Shown piece by piece: positions 34,764-44,216 of a DNA stretch of 64,000 bases. The stretch is from Bacillus pinisoli. Lineage in GTDB: Bacteria > Bacillota > Bacilli > Bacillales > SA4. A program made the translations under genes and the position numbers. Each line of letters starts with the position of its first letter. The stretch's first letter is position 1. The stretch lies in the NCBI RefSeq assembly GCF_023036475.1, contig NZ_JAJQKI010000006.1:62001-126000 (forward strand). The letters are read 5' to 3'. Under the pieces are notes generated by a model. It had not been told where the DNA came from, searched no databases, and saw nothing but the letters and a program-made list of their open reading frames with translations.

Positions 34764-36638
34764 ATGGCTAAGAAACAATTTAAAGCAGAATCTAAACGTC
34801 TGCTCGAGATGATGATTAACTCTATTTACTCCCAGAAAGAGATTTTTTTAAGAGAGCTGATCTCAAATGCAAGTGATGCGATTGATAAGATTTACTATAA
34901 GGCTTTAACCGATGAGAACCTTCGTTTTAACAAGGACGACTATTATATTAAAGTAGTAGCTGACAAGGAAAACCGAACGTTGACGCTCATTGACACCGGA
35001 ATTGGGATGACTAAGGAAGAGCTTGAGAATAACCTTGGTACAATTGCGAAAAGTGGTTCATTGGCTTTTAAGAATGAAAATGAATCAAAGGATGGTCATG
35101 ATATTATTGGTCAATTTGGTGTAGGTTTTTATTCTGCGTTCATGGTGGCAGATGTAGTGACGGTTATTAGTAAAGCACTTGGAAGTGATGAGGCTTACAA
35201 GTGGGAGTCTAAAGGAGCAGATGGCTATACGCTCACACCTTATGAGAAGGATGACGTTGGAACTGAAATTATCCTTAAGCTGAAAGAAAATACAGAAGAT
35301 GACCGTTACGATGAGTACTTAGAGGAATACAAACTGAAATCAATCATCAAGAAGTATTCAGATTTTATTCGCTACCCTATTAAAATGGATGCAACAACTA
35401 GTAAGCCTAAAGAGGACAGCGAATCTGAGTTAGAGGAAGTTCAGGAAGAGCAGATTGTAAATAGCATGGTACCAATCTGGCGCAAGAATAAGAATGAACT
35501 CACTGATGAGGACTACGAAAACTTTTACAATGAAAAACATTATGGCTTCGATAAGCCTTTAAAGCATATTCACGTTAGTGTTGATGGTGCTATCCGATAT
35601 AATGCCATCCTATATATACCTGAGAATATTCCATTTGACTACTATTCAAAGGAATTTGAAAAAGGGTTGGAGCTATACTCGAATGGCGTATTAATCATGG
35701 AGAAATGCTCAGACCTACTGCCTGATTACTTCAGTTTTGTTAAAGGTATGGTTGATTCTGAGGATCTATCTCTCAATATTTCTAGAGAGATCCTACAGCA
35801 GGACAAGCAGTTAAAGCTAATTGCGAAGAACATTAAGAATAAGATCTCTAGCAATCTGCAAAGCATGCTAAAAGAAGATCGTGAAAAGTACGAGACATTT
35901 TATAAGTCATTTGGAAGACAATTAAAATACGGCGTCTACAGTGACTTTGGTAGCAATAAAGATACCCTTCAAAATCTGTTACTGTTCTACTCTTCAAAGG
36001 AAAAGAAGCTTATTACATTAGATGAGTATATCTCTAGAATGCCAGAGGATCAGAAGTATATCTATTATGCGACTGGTGAGTCTTATGAAAGAATTGAAAG
36101 ACTGCCTCAAACAGAACTCGTTGCGGAAAAAGGATATGAGATTCTATATTTCACTGAGGATATAGATGAGTTTGCTATTAAGATGTTAATGAATTACAAA
36201 GAAAAAGAGTTCAAATCGGTTTCAAGCGGTGATTTAGGAATTGAGGACAACGACCCGCAAACTGAAGAAGAAAAGAATGAAAATAAAGAGCTATTTAGCT
36301 TAATGAAAGAAAGCTTAGCTGGGAAAGTCAAGGATGTGAGAGCTTCTAAACGACTTCGCTCCCATCCTGTTTGTCTAACTGCTGAAGGAGAAGTATCCAT
36401 TGAGATGGAGAAAATCTTAAACGCAATGCCAAACAATGAAAATGTGAAGGCTGATAAAGTGTTAGAGATTAATATTAATCACGAAGTTTATCAATCTTTA
36501 AAGGATGCTTTTGAAAAGGATAAGGATAAGTTGAATCTATATACAAACTTACTTTATAACCAGGCTTTATTAATTGAAGGTCTACCTATTCAAGATCCGG
36601 TAGAGTTTACGAATGATATTTGCAAGATTATGGTGTAA
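34764..36638 (+). CDS. htpG: Molecular chaperone HtpG (Hsp90)
   Basis: A 624-residue bacterial Hsp90. The N-terminal GHKL ATPase shows [18 protein letters not shown] and [12 protein letters not shown]. The middle domain has the ISREILQQ helix, and a C-terminal dimer domain follows with no MEEVD tail. It remodels client proteins in the cytoplasm. The start follows AAAGGAGAAGG. A near-perfect CIRCE lies 30 bases upstream, which suggests HrcA control; B. subtilis htpG lacks this. A strong terminator follows. Confidence 0.96.
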   Translation: MAKKQFKAESKRLLEMMINSIYSQKEIFLRELISNASDAIDKIYYKALTDENLRFNKDDYYIKVVADKENRTLTLIDTGIGMTKEELENNLGTIAKSGSLAFKNENESKDGHDIIGQFGVGFYSAFMVADVVTVISKALGSDEAYKWESKGADGYTLTPYEKDDVGTEIILKLKENTEDDRYDEYLEEYKLKSIIKKYSDFIRYPIKMDATTSKPKEDSESELEEVQEEQIVNSMVPIWRKNKNELTDEDYENFYNEKHYGFDKPLKHIHVSVDGAIRYNAILYIPENIPFDYYSKEFEKGLELYSNGVLIMEKCSDLLPDYFSFVKGMVDSEDLSLNISREILQQDKQLKLIAKNIKNKISSNLQSMLKEDREKYETFYKSFGRQLKYGVYSDFGSNKDTLQNLLLFYSSKEKKLITLDEYISRMPEDQKYIYYATGESYERIERLPQTELVAEKGYEILYFTEDIDEFAIKMLMNYKEKEFKSVSSGDLGIEDNDPQTEEEKNENKELFSLMKESLAGKVKDVRASKRLRSHPVCLTAEGEVSIEMEKILNAMPNNENVKADKVLEININHEVYQSLKDAFEKDKDKLNLYTNLLYNQALLIEGLPIQDPVEFTNDICKIMV

Positions 36639-36644
36639 GATGTG

Positions 36645-36672
36645 AACCGGCGACGATATCGCCGGTTTTTTT
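36645..36672 (+). terminator. Terminator of htpG
   Basis: AACCGGCGA, loop, TCGCCGGTT, then a T-run. Confidence 0.92.
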
Positions 36673-36873
36673 AATGAGCATTATTCTATTTGGTCGATAT
36701 AAGGATGGAATTGACCAAAAAGCGATGGGATTTGAACAAAATATTTAATAAGTTGCCATTAACCTCTTATGTTTGCTTCATATATGAAAAAATACGCCGA
36801 TTAGTAGGTTTGGCTGGTCTCCGTTGTATGGGAACTGCTTGTGATGGAAAGTGGGGGTCGCTTAAATTTGCGA

Positions 36874-36999
36874 TTTCCTGATATAATGGGTCGTTTTCCT
36901 GATAACGCTGTTGTTCTTGCTGATATATTGTGTGGAATTCCTGATATAGTTAAACAGTTTCATGATATATACATAATTTTTCATGATAAATGAGTATAT
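36874..36999 (+). repeat. Six tandem 21-bp degenerate repeats
   Basis: The core CTGATA/ATGATA recurs at 36878, 36899, 36920, 36941, 36962 and 36983, exactly 21 bases apart; units open TTTCCTGATAT. In one frame they read FPDIMGR, FPDNAVV, LADILCG, IPDIVKQ, FHDIYII, then FHDK and a stop. An in-frame ATG at 36844 lacks a good ribosome site. Confidence 0.9.
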
Positions 37000-37005
37000 G
37001 TAAGT

Positions 37006-37034
37006 TGAAAAGCCACCCATCTAGAGATGGGTGG
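37006..37034 (-). terminator. Terminator of the cytochrome bd operon
   Basis: CCACCCATC (37013-37021) pairs with GATGGGTGG (37026-37034); on the minus strand CTTTTC follows. Confidence 0.8.
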
Positions 37035-37048
37035 ACACCTGAACGCCT

Positions 37049-38095
37049 TTATTTGACACCTTTTTGTCTTAAATAGCGTTTATCATTCATAAATAAACTC
37101 CAAAAGTACACAAATCCAGGAAAGAGGATGGCGAAGCCGATAATATAGGTGATAAAGACGGCTCGAAACGAATTTGGATCTGTAAAAGAGTTTTGAATGG
37201 TCACTTCAGGATAAACGATATAAGGTAAATGCGCTTTACCATATACATAACTTGCGATTAAATATTGAATGGTTACAGCGATGACGGATAATCTAGGCAT
37301 TCCCTTAATTTTTTCACCTTTTTGGAACGGGTTGGAGAAATATAAGCCAAAACCGACAAGTAGGAAGAATGCAACAGATATGATGAGTAAATGAACATCC
37401 TGCATCATTTTGTCATATAACCAGGTCGCTTCATTTCGTAAGGTAAGCATAATGAGGAATGCCATAATCAAAGATATGGGACCGAGAATCATGGCGTCCC
37501 GAAGGTATACTTGATAGGCCTCCATCTCTCGTGATGCTTTGGAATAATCGGCTAACAGAAGGGATGAGAGAAACAGAGAGCTAATAATGGCAAACCCGAC
37601 AAAGGCGTATTCATTAGGGCTTGTGAAAAGTTTAGCTAAATTTAAATTCGGGACTCCGTTTACATATTCAACGTACTCACCGTGAGTAATGGGAAGAACG
37701 CTAATTAATAGTCCCGGAATAATAATGCCTGCAATTCCTGAGATATAGGTTAGCGGCTTTTTATATTCTGTAGCGATATTTGAAAATACAAGGAACGCAC
37801 TTCGAAAGGCGAGTAATAATAAAATTAAACTACCTGGTATTAGTAAAATGGTTCCCAGTGTGTTAGCTGCAGCGGGAAAAAGACTATAGACTGCTACTAC
37901 TAACGCGACGATAAATGTGTTCGTTACTTCCCATGTAGGTGATAAATAACGATTGGCGATATTCGTTGCCTTTGTTTGTTCACGATTAATATAAACCATT
38001 GACCAAAAGCCTGCCCCAAAGTCCATGGTAGCCATAACTGCGTATATAAACACGAATCCCCATAGGACGGTTATTGCAATCAGTACATCTGCCAT
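37049..38095 (-). CDS. cydB: Cytochrome bd ubiquinol oxidase subunit II
   Basis: A 348-residue membrane protein with about eight to nine helices, starting TVLWGFVFIYAVMATMDFGAGFW, the usual CydB opening, and with RYLSPTWEVTNTF. With CydA it forms a cytochrome bd-type quinol oxidase that reduces O2 without proton pumping. The gene lies 13 bases after the subunit I gene. No cydCD genes adjoin, which fits a YthAB- or Cbd-like second oxidase as well as a true CydAB. Confidence 0.9.
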   Translation of the reverse strand: MADVLIAITVLWGFVFIYAVMATMDFGAGFWSMVYINREQTKATNIANRYLSPTWEVTNTFIVALVVAVYSLFPAAANTLGTILLIPGSLILLLLAFRSAFLVFSNIATEYKKPLTYISGIAGIIIPGLLISVLPITHGEYVEYVNGVPNLNLAKLFTSPNEYAFVGFAIISSLFLSSLLLADYSKASREMEAYQVYLRDAMILGPISLIMAFLIMLTLRNEATWLYDKMMQDVHLLIISVAFFLLVGFGLYFSNPFQKGEKIKGMPRLSVIAVTIQYLIASYVYGKAHLPYIVYPEVTIQNSFTDPNSFRAVFITYIIGFAILFPGFVYFWSLFMNDKRYLRQKGVK

Positions 38096-38108
38096 TTAAA
38101 AAAACCCC

Positions 38109-39470
38109 CTAAGAGTTTGAACTGAATAAAGGTTTAGATTTATTTGCAGCTCGCTCTAAATCATCCAGTTCGGTATTTTTTCTAAAGAAATATAAAAGCA
38201 CAAAGACTACAGCAAAGGCTAAAATGATATATACCGCAATGAAGAGGATAAATAGAATGCCGAGATCTGTAGCAGTTGTTGATGCGTCCGCCGTAGATAA
38301 AATACGATAGATGACCCAAGGTTGGCGACCTGAACAAGCTAAAATCCAACCAGCCTCGATCGCAACGACTGCCAGAGGACCGGAAGTTACTAACAACCAA
38401 AGAAATAGCTTCGGATAACGTTCTTTTTTTAGAAACTTTCTCCAGGCAAGGGCGGCTAGTGGGATCATAATTAGTAAGGAACCAATTAGGACCATGACAT
38501 TAAACAGCGTGTGTACGAATAATGGAGGCCATAGCTCTTCTGGGAAATCATTGAGTCCGACTACTACAGTGTCAAAGCTGTCTCCTGCTAAATAGCTTAG
38601 TGCCCATGGTATCTCAATCCCCCATTTAATGGTTTGAGTTTCTCGGTCTGTAAAGCCACCTATTGCAAGAGGTGCGTGAGATTGTGTTTCAAATAGTCCT
38701 TCAGCAGCAGCAAGTTTCTCGGGTTGATACTTATGTAAGTATTGTGCAGACGAGTGTCCGTTTGTTGCTGTAAGGAAAGCAAAAATTCCTCCGATGACAA
38801 GGCTTAGCGTTAATGCTTTTCGATGGAAATTATATACCCGAGAACCATACTCGTTACGAAGCATCTTAAAGGAAGCGACTGAAGCCACAACAAATGCCCC
38901 CACCACATAGGCTGACAGTGCAACATGTCCAGCTGTTACGAAAAAACTAGGATTAAAAAAAGCTGCCCAAGGGTCAATATCGGTATATTCCCCGTTTACA
39001 AAGTTGAATCCAGCAGGTGTTCCCTGCCAAGCATGGACATTTGTAATCAGGACAGCTGACGCTAATGCTCCGAGAGCAACAAGCACAAGACTAACAATTC
39101 TCATCCAAGGAGCAATACGTTCAGCGGCGTATACATAAATGGACATAAAGAGAGCCTCAATGAAAAAAGCATAAATTTCAATTTGGAAGGGAAGAGGCAT
39201 AACCCTTGCCACTACTTCCAAAAAGCCGGGCCATAGCAAAGATAATTGAACACCAGCTATCGTACCGGTAGGAATCCCGACTCCTAACAAGACAGCGAAT
39301 GCCTTCGTCCAGCGCTTAGCCATGACCACATAATCCTGATCCTTTGTTTTCTGATACAGCAGCTCAGCCGCTAAAATCATAAGTGGAAGTCCGACTCCAA
39401 TGGTGGCAAAAATAATATGGAAAGCCATCGTTGTTCCGAATAGAGAGCGTGCAATTGTTAAATCATCCAT
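38109..39470 (-). CDS. cydA: Cytochrome bd ubiquinol oxidase subunit I
   Basis: A 453-residue haem-carrying subunit. The haem-ligand region MAFHIIFATIGVG (His18), the QIEIYAFFIEALFMSIY helix, AGHVALSAYVVGAF (second His) and the GRQPWVIYRIL motif are all present. The Q-loop is short, as in Gram-positive enzymes. It could be CydA or the paralogue YthA. It leads the operon with cydB. The start ATG is preceded by GAAAGGACG. No Rex operator is seen in its upstream spacer, which instead holds a 50-bp palindromic repeat. Confidence 0.9.
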   Translation of the reverse strand: MDDLTIARSLFGTTMAFHIIFATIGVGLPLMILAAELLYQKTKDQDYVVMAKRWTKAFAVLLGVGIPTGTIAGVQLSLLWPGFLEVVARVMPLPFQIEIYAFFIEALFMSIYVYAAERIAPWMRIVSLVLVALGALASAVLITNVHAWQGTPAGFNFVNGEYTDIDPWAAFFNPSFFVTAGHVALSAYVVGAFVVASVASFKMLRNEYGSRVYNFHRKALTLSLVIGGIFAFLTATNGHSSAQYLHKYQPEKLAAAEGLFETQSHAPLAIGGFTDRETQTIKWGIEIPWALSYLAGDSFDTVVVGLNDFPEELWPPLFVHTLFNVMVLIGSLLIMIPLAALAWRKFLKKERYPKLFLWLLVTSGPLAVVAIEAGWILACSGRQPWVIYRILSTADASTTATDLGILFILFIAVYIILAFAVVFVLLYFFRKNTELDDLERAANKSKPLFSSNS

Positions 39471-39562
39471 TACCCATACGTCCTTTCAGCATTTCATCAT
39501 ATTTCCATATCATCTCCATATTGGAAACAAATATGTAATAAATGGATAGACTTAAAGAAAAA

Positions 39563-39612
39563 TCGACAAGTGCCTGTCACCTGTCATATGACAGGTGACA
39601 GGCACTTGTCGA
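39563..39612. repeat. Palindromic repeat, perfect 50-bp inverted pair
   Basis: Two head-to-head 25-base arms, each starting TCGACAAGTGCCTGTCACC, meet at CATATG. Every base pairs. It lies between the divergent cydA and oxidoreductase genes, so it is not simply a terminator. Confidence 0.95.
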
Positions 39613-39679
39613 ACGATTGAGTCCTTGCTTCATTTTCGGTAAAATAGAAACAACATTAAATGGAAACTAGGTGTTTATG

Positions 39680-40795
39680 ATGAGTAAATATATTGTTGTG
39701 GGAGCTGGGGTTCTAGGGGCTTCTGCTGCGTTTCATCTTGCGAGAATGGGTGCGGATGTGACGATTGTTGACCGGGATGATCGTGGTCAAGCAACTGCAG
39801 CGGCAGCGGGAATTGTGTGTCCTTGGCTGTCTCAACGTAGAAATAAAGCGTGGTATCAGCTTGTGAAAAATGGGGCGCGTTATTATCCGGAATTAATTCA
39901 ACAATTAGAGGAAATCGGTGAAACGAATACAGGTTATAAACAAGTCGGTGCCCTTAGCATACATACAGATCAAGAGAAGCTAGAGAAGATTGTAGAGCGT
40001 GCGCGAATAAAAAGAGAAGAGGCTCCAGAAATAGGGGAGATTTCGCTGCTTACACCCTCTGAGACTAAGCGTTTATTTCCTCCTCTATCAGAGGAGTATA
40101 GTTCTGTTTTTGTCAGTGGTGGAGCCCGGGTGAATGGAAGGGCATTGAGAGATGCATTGCTTAATGGAGCGAAAAAACTTGGAGCTACCTATTTAAGTGG
40201 TGATGCCGTGTTATCGACTGAAAATGGAAAGATAACCGGTGTGAAGATAGGAGAGCAGACGATATCATCAGAAAAAGTGTTAATTGCAGCGGGTGCTTGG
40301 GCAAGAGAGTTACTTACTCCATTGGGTGTTAATCTGGAGATCACGTACCAAAAAGCGCAGATTATTCATTTAGAATGGCAGAATCAAAATACGGGGCAGT
40401 GGCCAGTTATCATGCCTCCCAATGATCAATATATGCTTGCTTTTGAGGAAGGAAGAATTGTCATTGGTGCAACACATGAGGACGATACGGGACTGGATAC
40501 AAGAGTGACGGCTGGTGGTATGAATGAAATTTTAGAAAAAGCTCTTGCTGTTGCTCCGGGGCTTGCTCATTGTACCTATTTAGAAACAAGGGTAGGGTTT
40601 CGCCCATTCACCCCAGGATTTCTCCCGATTATTGGAGATGTACCCGATGTGAAAGGGTTACTAGTTGCCAATGGACTTGGTGCATCTGGACTTACAAGTG
40701 GCCCGTTTCTAGGAGCGGAGTTAGCTAGGTTAGCTTTAGGTCGAAAGACAGAGCTTGATGTGAACCATTATTCTATAAATGAAGCAATCAAGTAG
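39680..40795 (+). CDS. FAD-dependent amino-acid oxidase/dehydrogenase (DadA/ThiO-like)
   Basis: A 371-residue flavoenzyme. It opens with the dinucleotide-binding fold (KYIVVGAGVLGASAAFHLARMG, then the acidic VTIVDRD) and ends with the FAD-contacting GFRPFTPGFLPIIGDVPDVKGLLVANGLGASG. This is the DAO family, which oxidises D-amino acids or glycine. I chose ATG 39680 for spacing to CTAGGTG; an ATG three bases earlier and a GTG at 39671 are alternatives. It is followed 12 bases later by a second flavin oxidoreductase, so the two form an operon. Substrate unknown. Confidence 0.85.
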   Translation: MSKYIVVGAGVLGASAAFHLARMGADVTIVDRDDRGQATAAAAGIVCPWLSQRRNKAWYQLVKNGARYYPELIQQLEEIGETNTGYKQVGALSIHTDQEKLEKIVERARIKREEAPEIGEISLLTPSETKRLFPPLSEEYSSVFVSGGARVNGRALRDALLNGAKKLGATYLSGDAVLSTENGKITGVKIGEQTISSEKVLIAAGAWARELLTPLGVNLEITYQKAQIIHLEWQNQNTGQWPVIMPPNDQYMLAFEEGRIVIGATHEDDTGLDTRVTAGGMNEILEKALAVAPGLAHCTYLETRVGFRPFTPGFLPIIGDVPDVKGLLVANGLGASGLTSGPFLGAELARLALGRKTELDVNHYSINEAIK

Positions 40796-40807
40796 GAGGA
40801 GAATAGA

Positions 40808-42175
40808 ATGGAATTCTTAAAAGAACTACAGGAAGTGTTACCGAGTGATCGCCTGTCAACCAATGAGACGGTACTAGTTCAACATAGTAAGGACGAATCT
40901 CACCACCGTCCAGCTTCTCCTCATGTCGTTGCATTTCCACTTAATACCATAGAAATTAGCCAGATTATGAAAATTGCGACCAAACATAAAATACCTGTTG
41001 TTCCGTTTGGAGTAGGATCGAGTCTAGAGGGACATGTAATTCCGTATGATGGTGGCATTACGATGGATTTTTCTTTAATGGACCAAGTGCTTGAGGTCAG
41101 AGAAAATGATTTCCTTGTAAAGGTCCAGCCGGGAGTAACGCGGTCAAAACTAAATAAAGAATTAAAAAAGTTTGGACTATTCTTTCCGGTTGACCCTGGT
41201 GCTGATGCCACTTTAGGTGGGATGGCAGCAACTAATGCAAGTGGAACAACATCAGTCCGATATGGAATTATGAGAGATCAGATTCGTGATTTGGAAGTTG
41301 TCTTAGCGGATGGAACCATTATAAACACTGGAAATTTAGCTTCAAAGTCCTCATCTGGTTATCATTTAAACTCTTTATTTGTAGGGTCAGAAGGGACGTT
41401 AGGCATTTTTACTGAGCTTACACTTAGAGTTTATGGAATTCCTGAACGAATGACGGCGGCACGTGCTGTTTTTGCAACTACAGAGGAAGCTGTTCAGGCT
41501 GTAGTGTCTATTCTTCAAGCTGGTATTCCGATTGCTAGATGTGAATTCGTAGATGCCAGATCTATTAAACAGGTAAATATATTTAGTCATACGACCTATC
41601 CAGAATATCCTACTTTATTTCTAGAATTCCATGGAAATGAGGCAGGTTTAACACACGATATAGAATTCACAAAAGATATTCTACAGGACCAAGGTTGTAA
41701 AGAGTTTATATTTGAAACAGATTCAAAAGCTGTCCATCAACTTTGGGAAGCAAGGCATAATCTTGCGTATGCATTTCTACATGGGTTTCCTAGTCTTAAT
41801 ATGATGATAACTGATGTGTGTCTACCACTATCTGAATTGGCAGGGGCAATTATGGATGCACGAAAAGCCATTGAAAAAACGGGTTTAGATGGAGCAATCC
41901 TCGGTCATGTAGGGGATGGGAATTTTCATACATTACTAATGCTAGATCAATCAAATCCAGACCATGTTGAAAAAGCAGAGCAATATAATGAACATATCGT
42001 ACAATACGCTCTTGCAAGAGGAGGGACTTGTACAGGAGAACACGGAGTTGGTATTGGGAAAAAGAAATACCAAAAGCTTGAGCATGGAGATTCCTTACAA
42101 GTTATGACTGGAATCAAAAAGTTGTTGGATCCTCATTGTCTATTAAATCCAGATAAAATAATCAATCGTTATTAG
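40808..42175 (+). CDS. FAD-linked D-2-hydroxyacid oxidoreductase (GlcD / D-lactate dehydrogenase type)
   Basis: A 455-residue protein. The N-terminal FAD-binding type 4 (PCMH) domain has VVPFGVGSSLEGHV, FPVDPGADATLGGMAATNASG and FVGSEGTLGIFTE. The C-terminal FAD-oxidase domain has GHVGDGNFHTLLML and GTCTGEHGVGIGKKKY. It oxidises glycolate, D-lactate or a similar 2-hydroxyacid. The start follows TAGGAGGAG. It is co-transcribed with the preceding oxidoreductase, and a terminator follows. Confidence 0.9.
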   Translation: MEFLKELQEVLPSDRLSTNETVLVQHSKDESHHRPASPHVVAFPLNTIEISQIMKIATKHKIPVVPFGVGSSLEGHVIPYDGGITMDFSLMDQVLEVRENDFLVKVQPGVTRSKLNKELKKFGLFFPVDPGADATLGGMAATNASGTTSVRYGIMRDQIRDLEVVLADGTIINTGNLASKSSSGYHLNSLFVGSEGTLGIFTELTLRVYGIPERMTAARAVFATTEEAVQAVVSILQAGIPIARCEFVDARSIKQVNIFSHTTYPEYPTLFLEFHGNEAGLTHDIEFTKDILQDQGCKEFIFETDSKAVHQLWEARHNLAYAFLHGFPSLNMMITDVCLPLSELAGAIMDARKAIEKTGLDGAILGHVGDGNFHTLLMLDQSNPDHVEKAEQYNEHIVQYALARGGTCTGEHGVGIGKKKYQKLEHGDSLQVMTGIKKLLDPHCLLNPDKIINRY

Positions 42176-42197
42176 GAAATACTAGATTCATAGAAAA

Positions 42198-42227
42198 AGG
42201 GTGCTGATGATCAGCACCCTATTCTTA
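42198..42227. terminator. Terminator between convergent genes
   Basis: AGGGTGCTGAT pairs with ATCAGCACCCT, followed by TATTCTT. Confidence 0.85.
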
Positions 42228-44057
42228 TCTTACAATTGGTAACACAATAGATGATGGATAAGCCTTAGTATTGAATATAGTTGCAACTCCTCCAAGTTGA
42301 TTCATTAATTGTGGTGCAGGTGACATGGCGTGAGGAAAATCACTTGGGCCAATAGCTACTCGAAGACGATGTCCCTCTTTGATGACAACATTGGTAGAGA
42401 AAATCTCAATATCTAGTTCCATCACTTCGTTTGGAACGACTTCTTTCACTTCCGCTTTTGTAAAAGGATGCCAAGGCTGAATATTCTGTCCGTCTAGAAA
42501 TCTGCTTTTTGAATCCATCACAGTGCGGTGAGAGGCAGCAAGCCAACCAGCTGTAATTTCTTGAGAGCTTCCATCAGGTGCGACATCTGTAATACGGACG
42601 GATACAACCAATTCTTCTGCAGTTGTTTTGGCAAATAGCTTAGCTGCAATGGGCCCTGAAATTCTTAAGTCCTCATTAAGAGGAGCAGTTGTAAAGGTAA
42701 GTTCCGTCGTTTCTGTTAAACGATTATCCTTTGTGCACGGTACTGCACTAACGATGCCTGCTGTCCACTGGTTTGTACTACCAGAGCATATGCCGTTAAA
42801 AGGTTGTTGAAGCATGGAAGATGAAGCTTCCAAGGTGGATGGAGTTTCTCTTGTGAGTAGACTACCAGATCGTAAGTAAAATCTTTCAGCTACAGCACCT
42901 GCATGTGGCCAACCAGGCTGGACTTCAAATCTCTCCTCTCCAATCACAAATTGAGTAACATCTGGTATTTGCTCTGTTTTTGCAGAACTAATACCCATTA
43001 AGTATTGATCAAACCACCTTAACGCAATTTGATCTAGTGTAGGTACTTTGTTGGCTGGTAGGCCTGAACCGTAATTTCCATGAGTCCAGTTACCCATTAA
43101 TAACTTCGTATGCACGCCATTTGCTTTTAATTGTTCATAGAGAAGAGGTGTTCCGCGTTGGAAAAGATCGTGAAGCCCTCCTGTTAGAAAAGTGGGTACT
43201 TTTATTTGGTCTGCTACATAGATGGGAGAGCGAAGCCAAGCGGCAGGTCCGTCATAGGCAAATTCTCCACCTGAGATAGCAGAAGCAAGGGTGTTTGTCT
43301 GGTAGCCTGATGTTTGACTAAGGTGATTGATTAACACCGTACTAGCAAGTACGGGTTCAGATAAAGTATAGGTCGGGGGTAGTAACCCACTTGCCGTGAC
43401 AAGCCCTAGCCATAGAGGGATAAATCCTGTGTTAGCGAGGCCCCCAGACATAATGATGTCGCGGTACACATCAGCCATAGGAACAACCGGAAATATGGCG
43501 GCTAATCCTTCTGGTTGCTGAGCGGCAGTTAAAAGTTGGTTAATTGCCCGATAAGAAGAGCCATATAACCCAACTTTACCATTACTCCAAGGCTGCGTTG
43601 CTGCCCATTCTACTAATTCTTTTCCGTCACCTTGTTCAGCGAGCCCAAAAGAATCCCACGTCCCTTGTGATGTACCAGTACCACGGACATCAACGACCAT
43701 ATGAGCGTAGCCTCTTTTAATAAAGTATTCATTTAAATTTTCGGTATTGCTTTGATTTTTGTTGTAAGGAGTTTGTGTGAGGATGACTGGAAATGGACCT
43801 GGTCCGTCAGGCCGATGAACATCAGCTGCTAAAATGACCCCGTCACGCATTGTGATGAATATGTCCTTTTCTGTGATGTAGCTAGAATATAGGGCAGGAC
43901 GCTCATAAGGAATTTCCTCCCATTGTTGAAGGGTGCGAGTACTTTCATGTTTACCTTTTGCTGCTTCAACAGGGACTGTGTGAATAAGAAAAGGGGTAAA
44001 AACTAATAAGCCTAGTAATAAATAGGTCAGTGACACTTTCATTTGTTTTTGAAACAT
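42225..44057 (-). CDS. Secreted CocE/NonD-family hydrolase
   Basis: A 610-residue exported hydrolase with a signal peptide (residues 1-32, cut near VEA/AK). The alpha/beta hydrolase part has KDIFITMRDGVILAADVHRPD, the nucleophile elbow GSSYRA with Ser168, Asp in GGLHDLFQRG and His in GNWTHGNYG. The C-terminal X-Pro dipeptidyl-peptidase-type jelly roll ends in the GHRLRVAIGPSDFP motif. Family members are peptidases, esterases or acylases. The last Gly of the usual GxSYxG elbow is Ala171 here. The start follows AAAGGAGGA. Single gene. Confidence 0.9.
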   Translation of the reverse strand: MFQKQMKVSLTYLLLGLLVFTPFLIHTVPVEAAKGKHESTRTLQQWEEIPYERPALYSSYITEKDIFITMRDGVILAADVHRPDGPGPFPVILTQTPYNKNQSNTENLNEYFIKRGYAHMVVDVRGTGTSQGTWDSFGLAEQGDGKELVEWAATQPWSNGKVGLYGSSYRAINQLLTAAQQPEGLAAIFPVVPMADVYRDIIMSGGLANTGFIPLWLGLVTASGLLPPTYTLSEPVLASTVLINHLSQTSGYQTNTLASAISGGEFAYDGPAAWLRSPIYVADQIKVPTFLTGGLHDLFQRGTPLLYEQLKANGVHTKLLMGNWTHGNYGSGLPANKVPTLDQIALRWFDQYLMGISSAKTEQIPDVTQFVIGEERFEVQPGWPHAGAVAERFYLRSGSLLTRETPSTLEASSSMLQQPFNGICSGSTNQWTAGIVSAVPCTKDNRLTETTELTFTTAPLNEDLRISGPIAAKLFAKTTAEELVVSVRITDVAPDGSSQEITAGWLAASHRTVMDSKSRFLDGQNIQPWHPFTKAEVKEVVPNEVMELDIEIFSTNVVIKEGHRLRVAIGPSDFPHAMSPAPQLMNQLGGVATIFNTKAYPSSIVLPIVR

Positions 44058-44179
44058 CTTTTTCCTCCTTTATCATTTTTGTAAATGCTTACAATTTAAT
44101 GATAAGGACATTAGAGGTTGAATAAAATACTGAAAACTGACTATTTACATACACCAAATGTCCTATTAACGCCGAAAAG

Positions 44180-44209
44180 AAAAAAGGTACCTGATCTAGA
44201 TCAGAGACC
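44180..44209 (-). terminator. Terminator of the exonuclease operon
   Basis: On the minus strand GGTCTCTGATC pairs with GATCAGGTACC, followed by TTTTTT. Confidence 0.85.
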
Positions 44210-44216
44210 AAAAAAA

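Noticed and set aside
36690-36881. 63-codon plus-strand frame before the 21-bp repeats
   Set aside because: In a different phase from the heptapeptide frame, no ribosome site and odd composition.
36874-36999. Possible CRISPR array
   Set aside because: The period is 21 bp, the repeats are degenerate and no unique spacers or cas genes exist.
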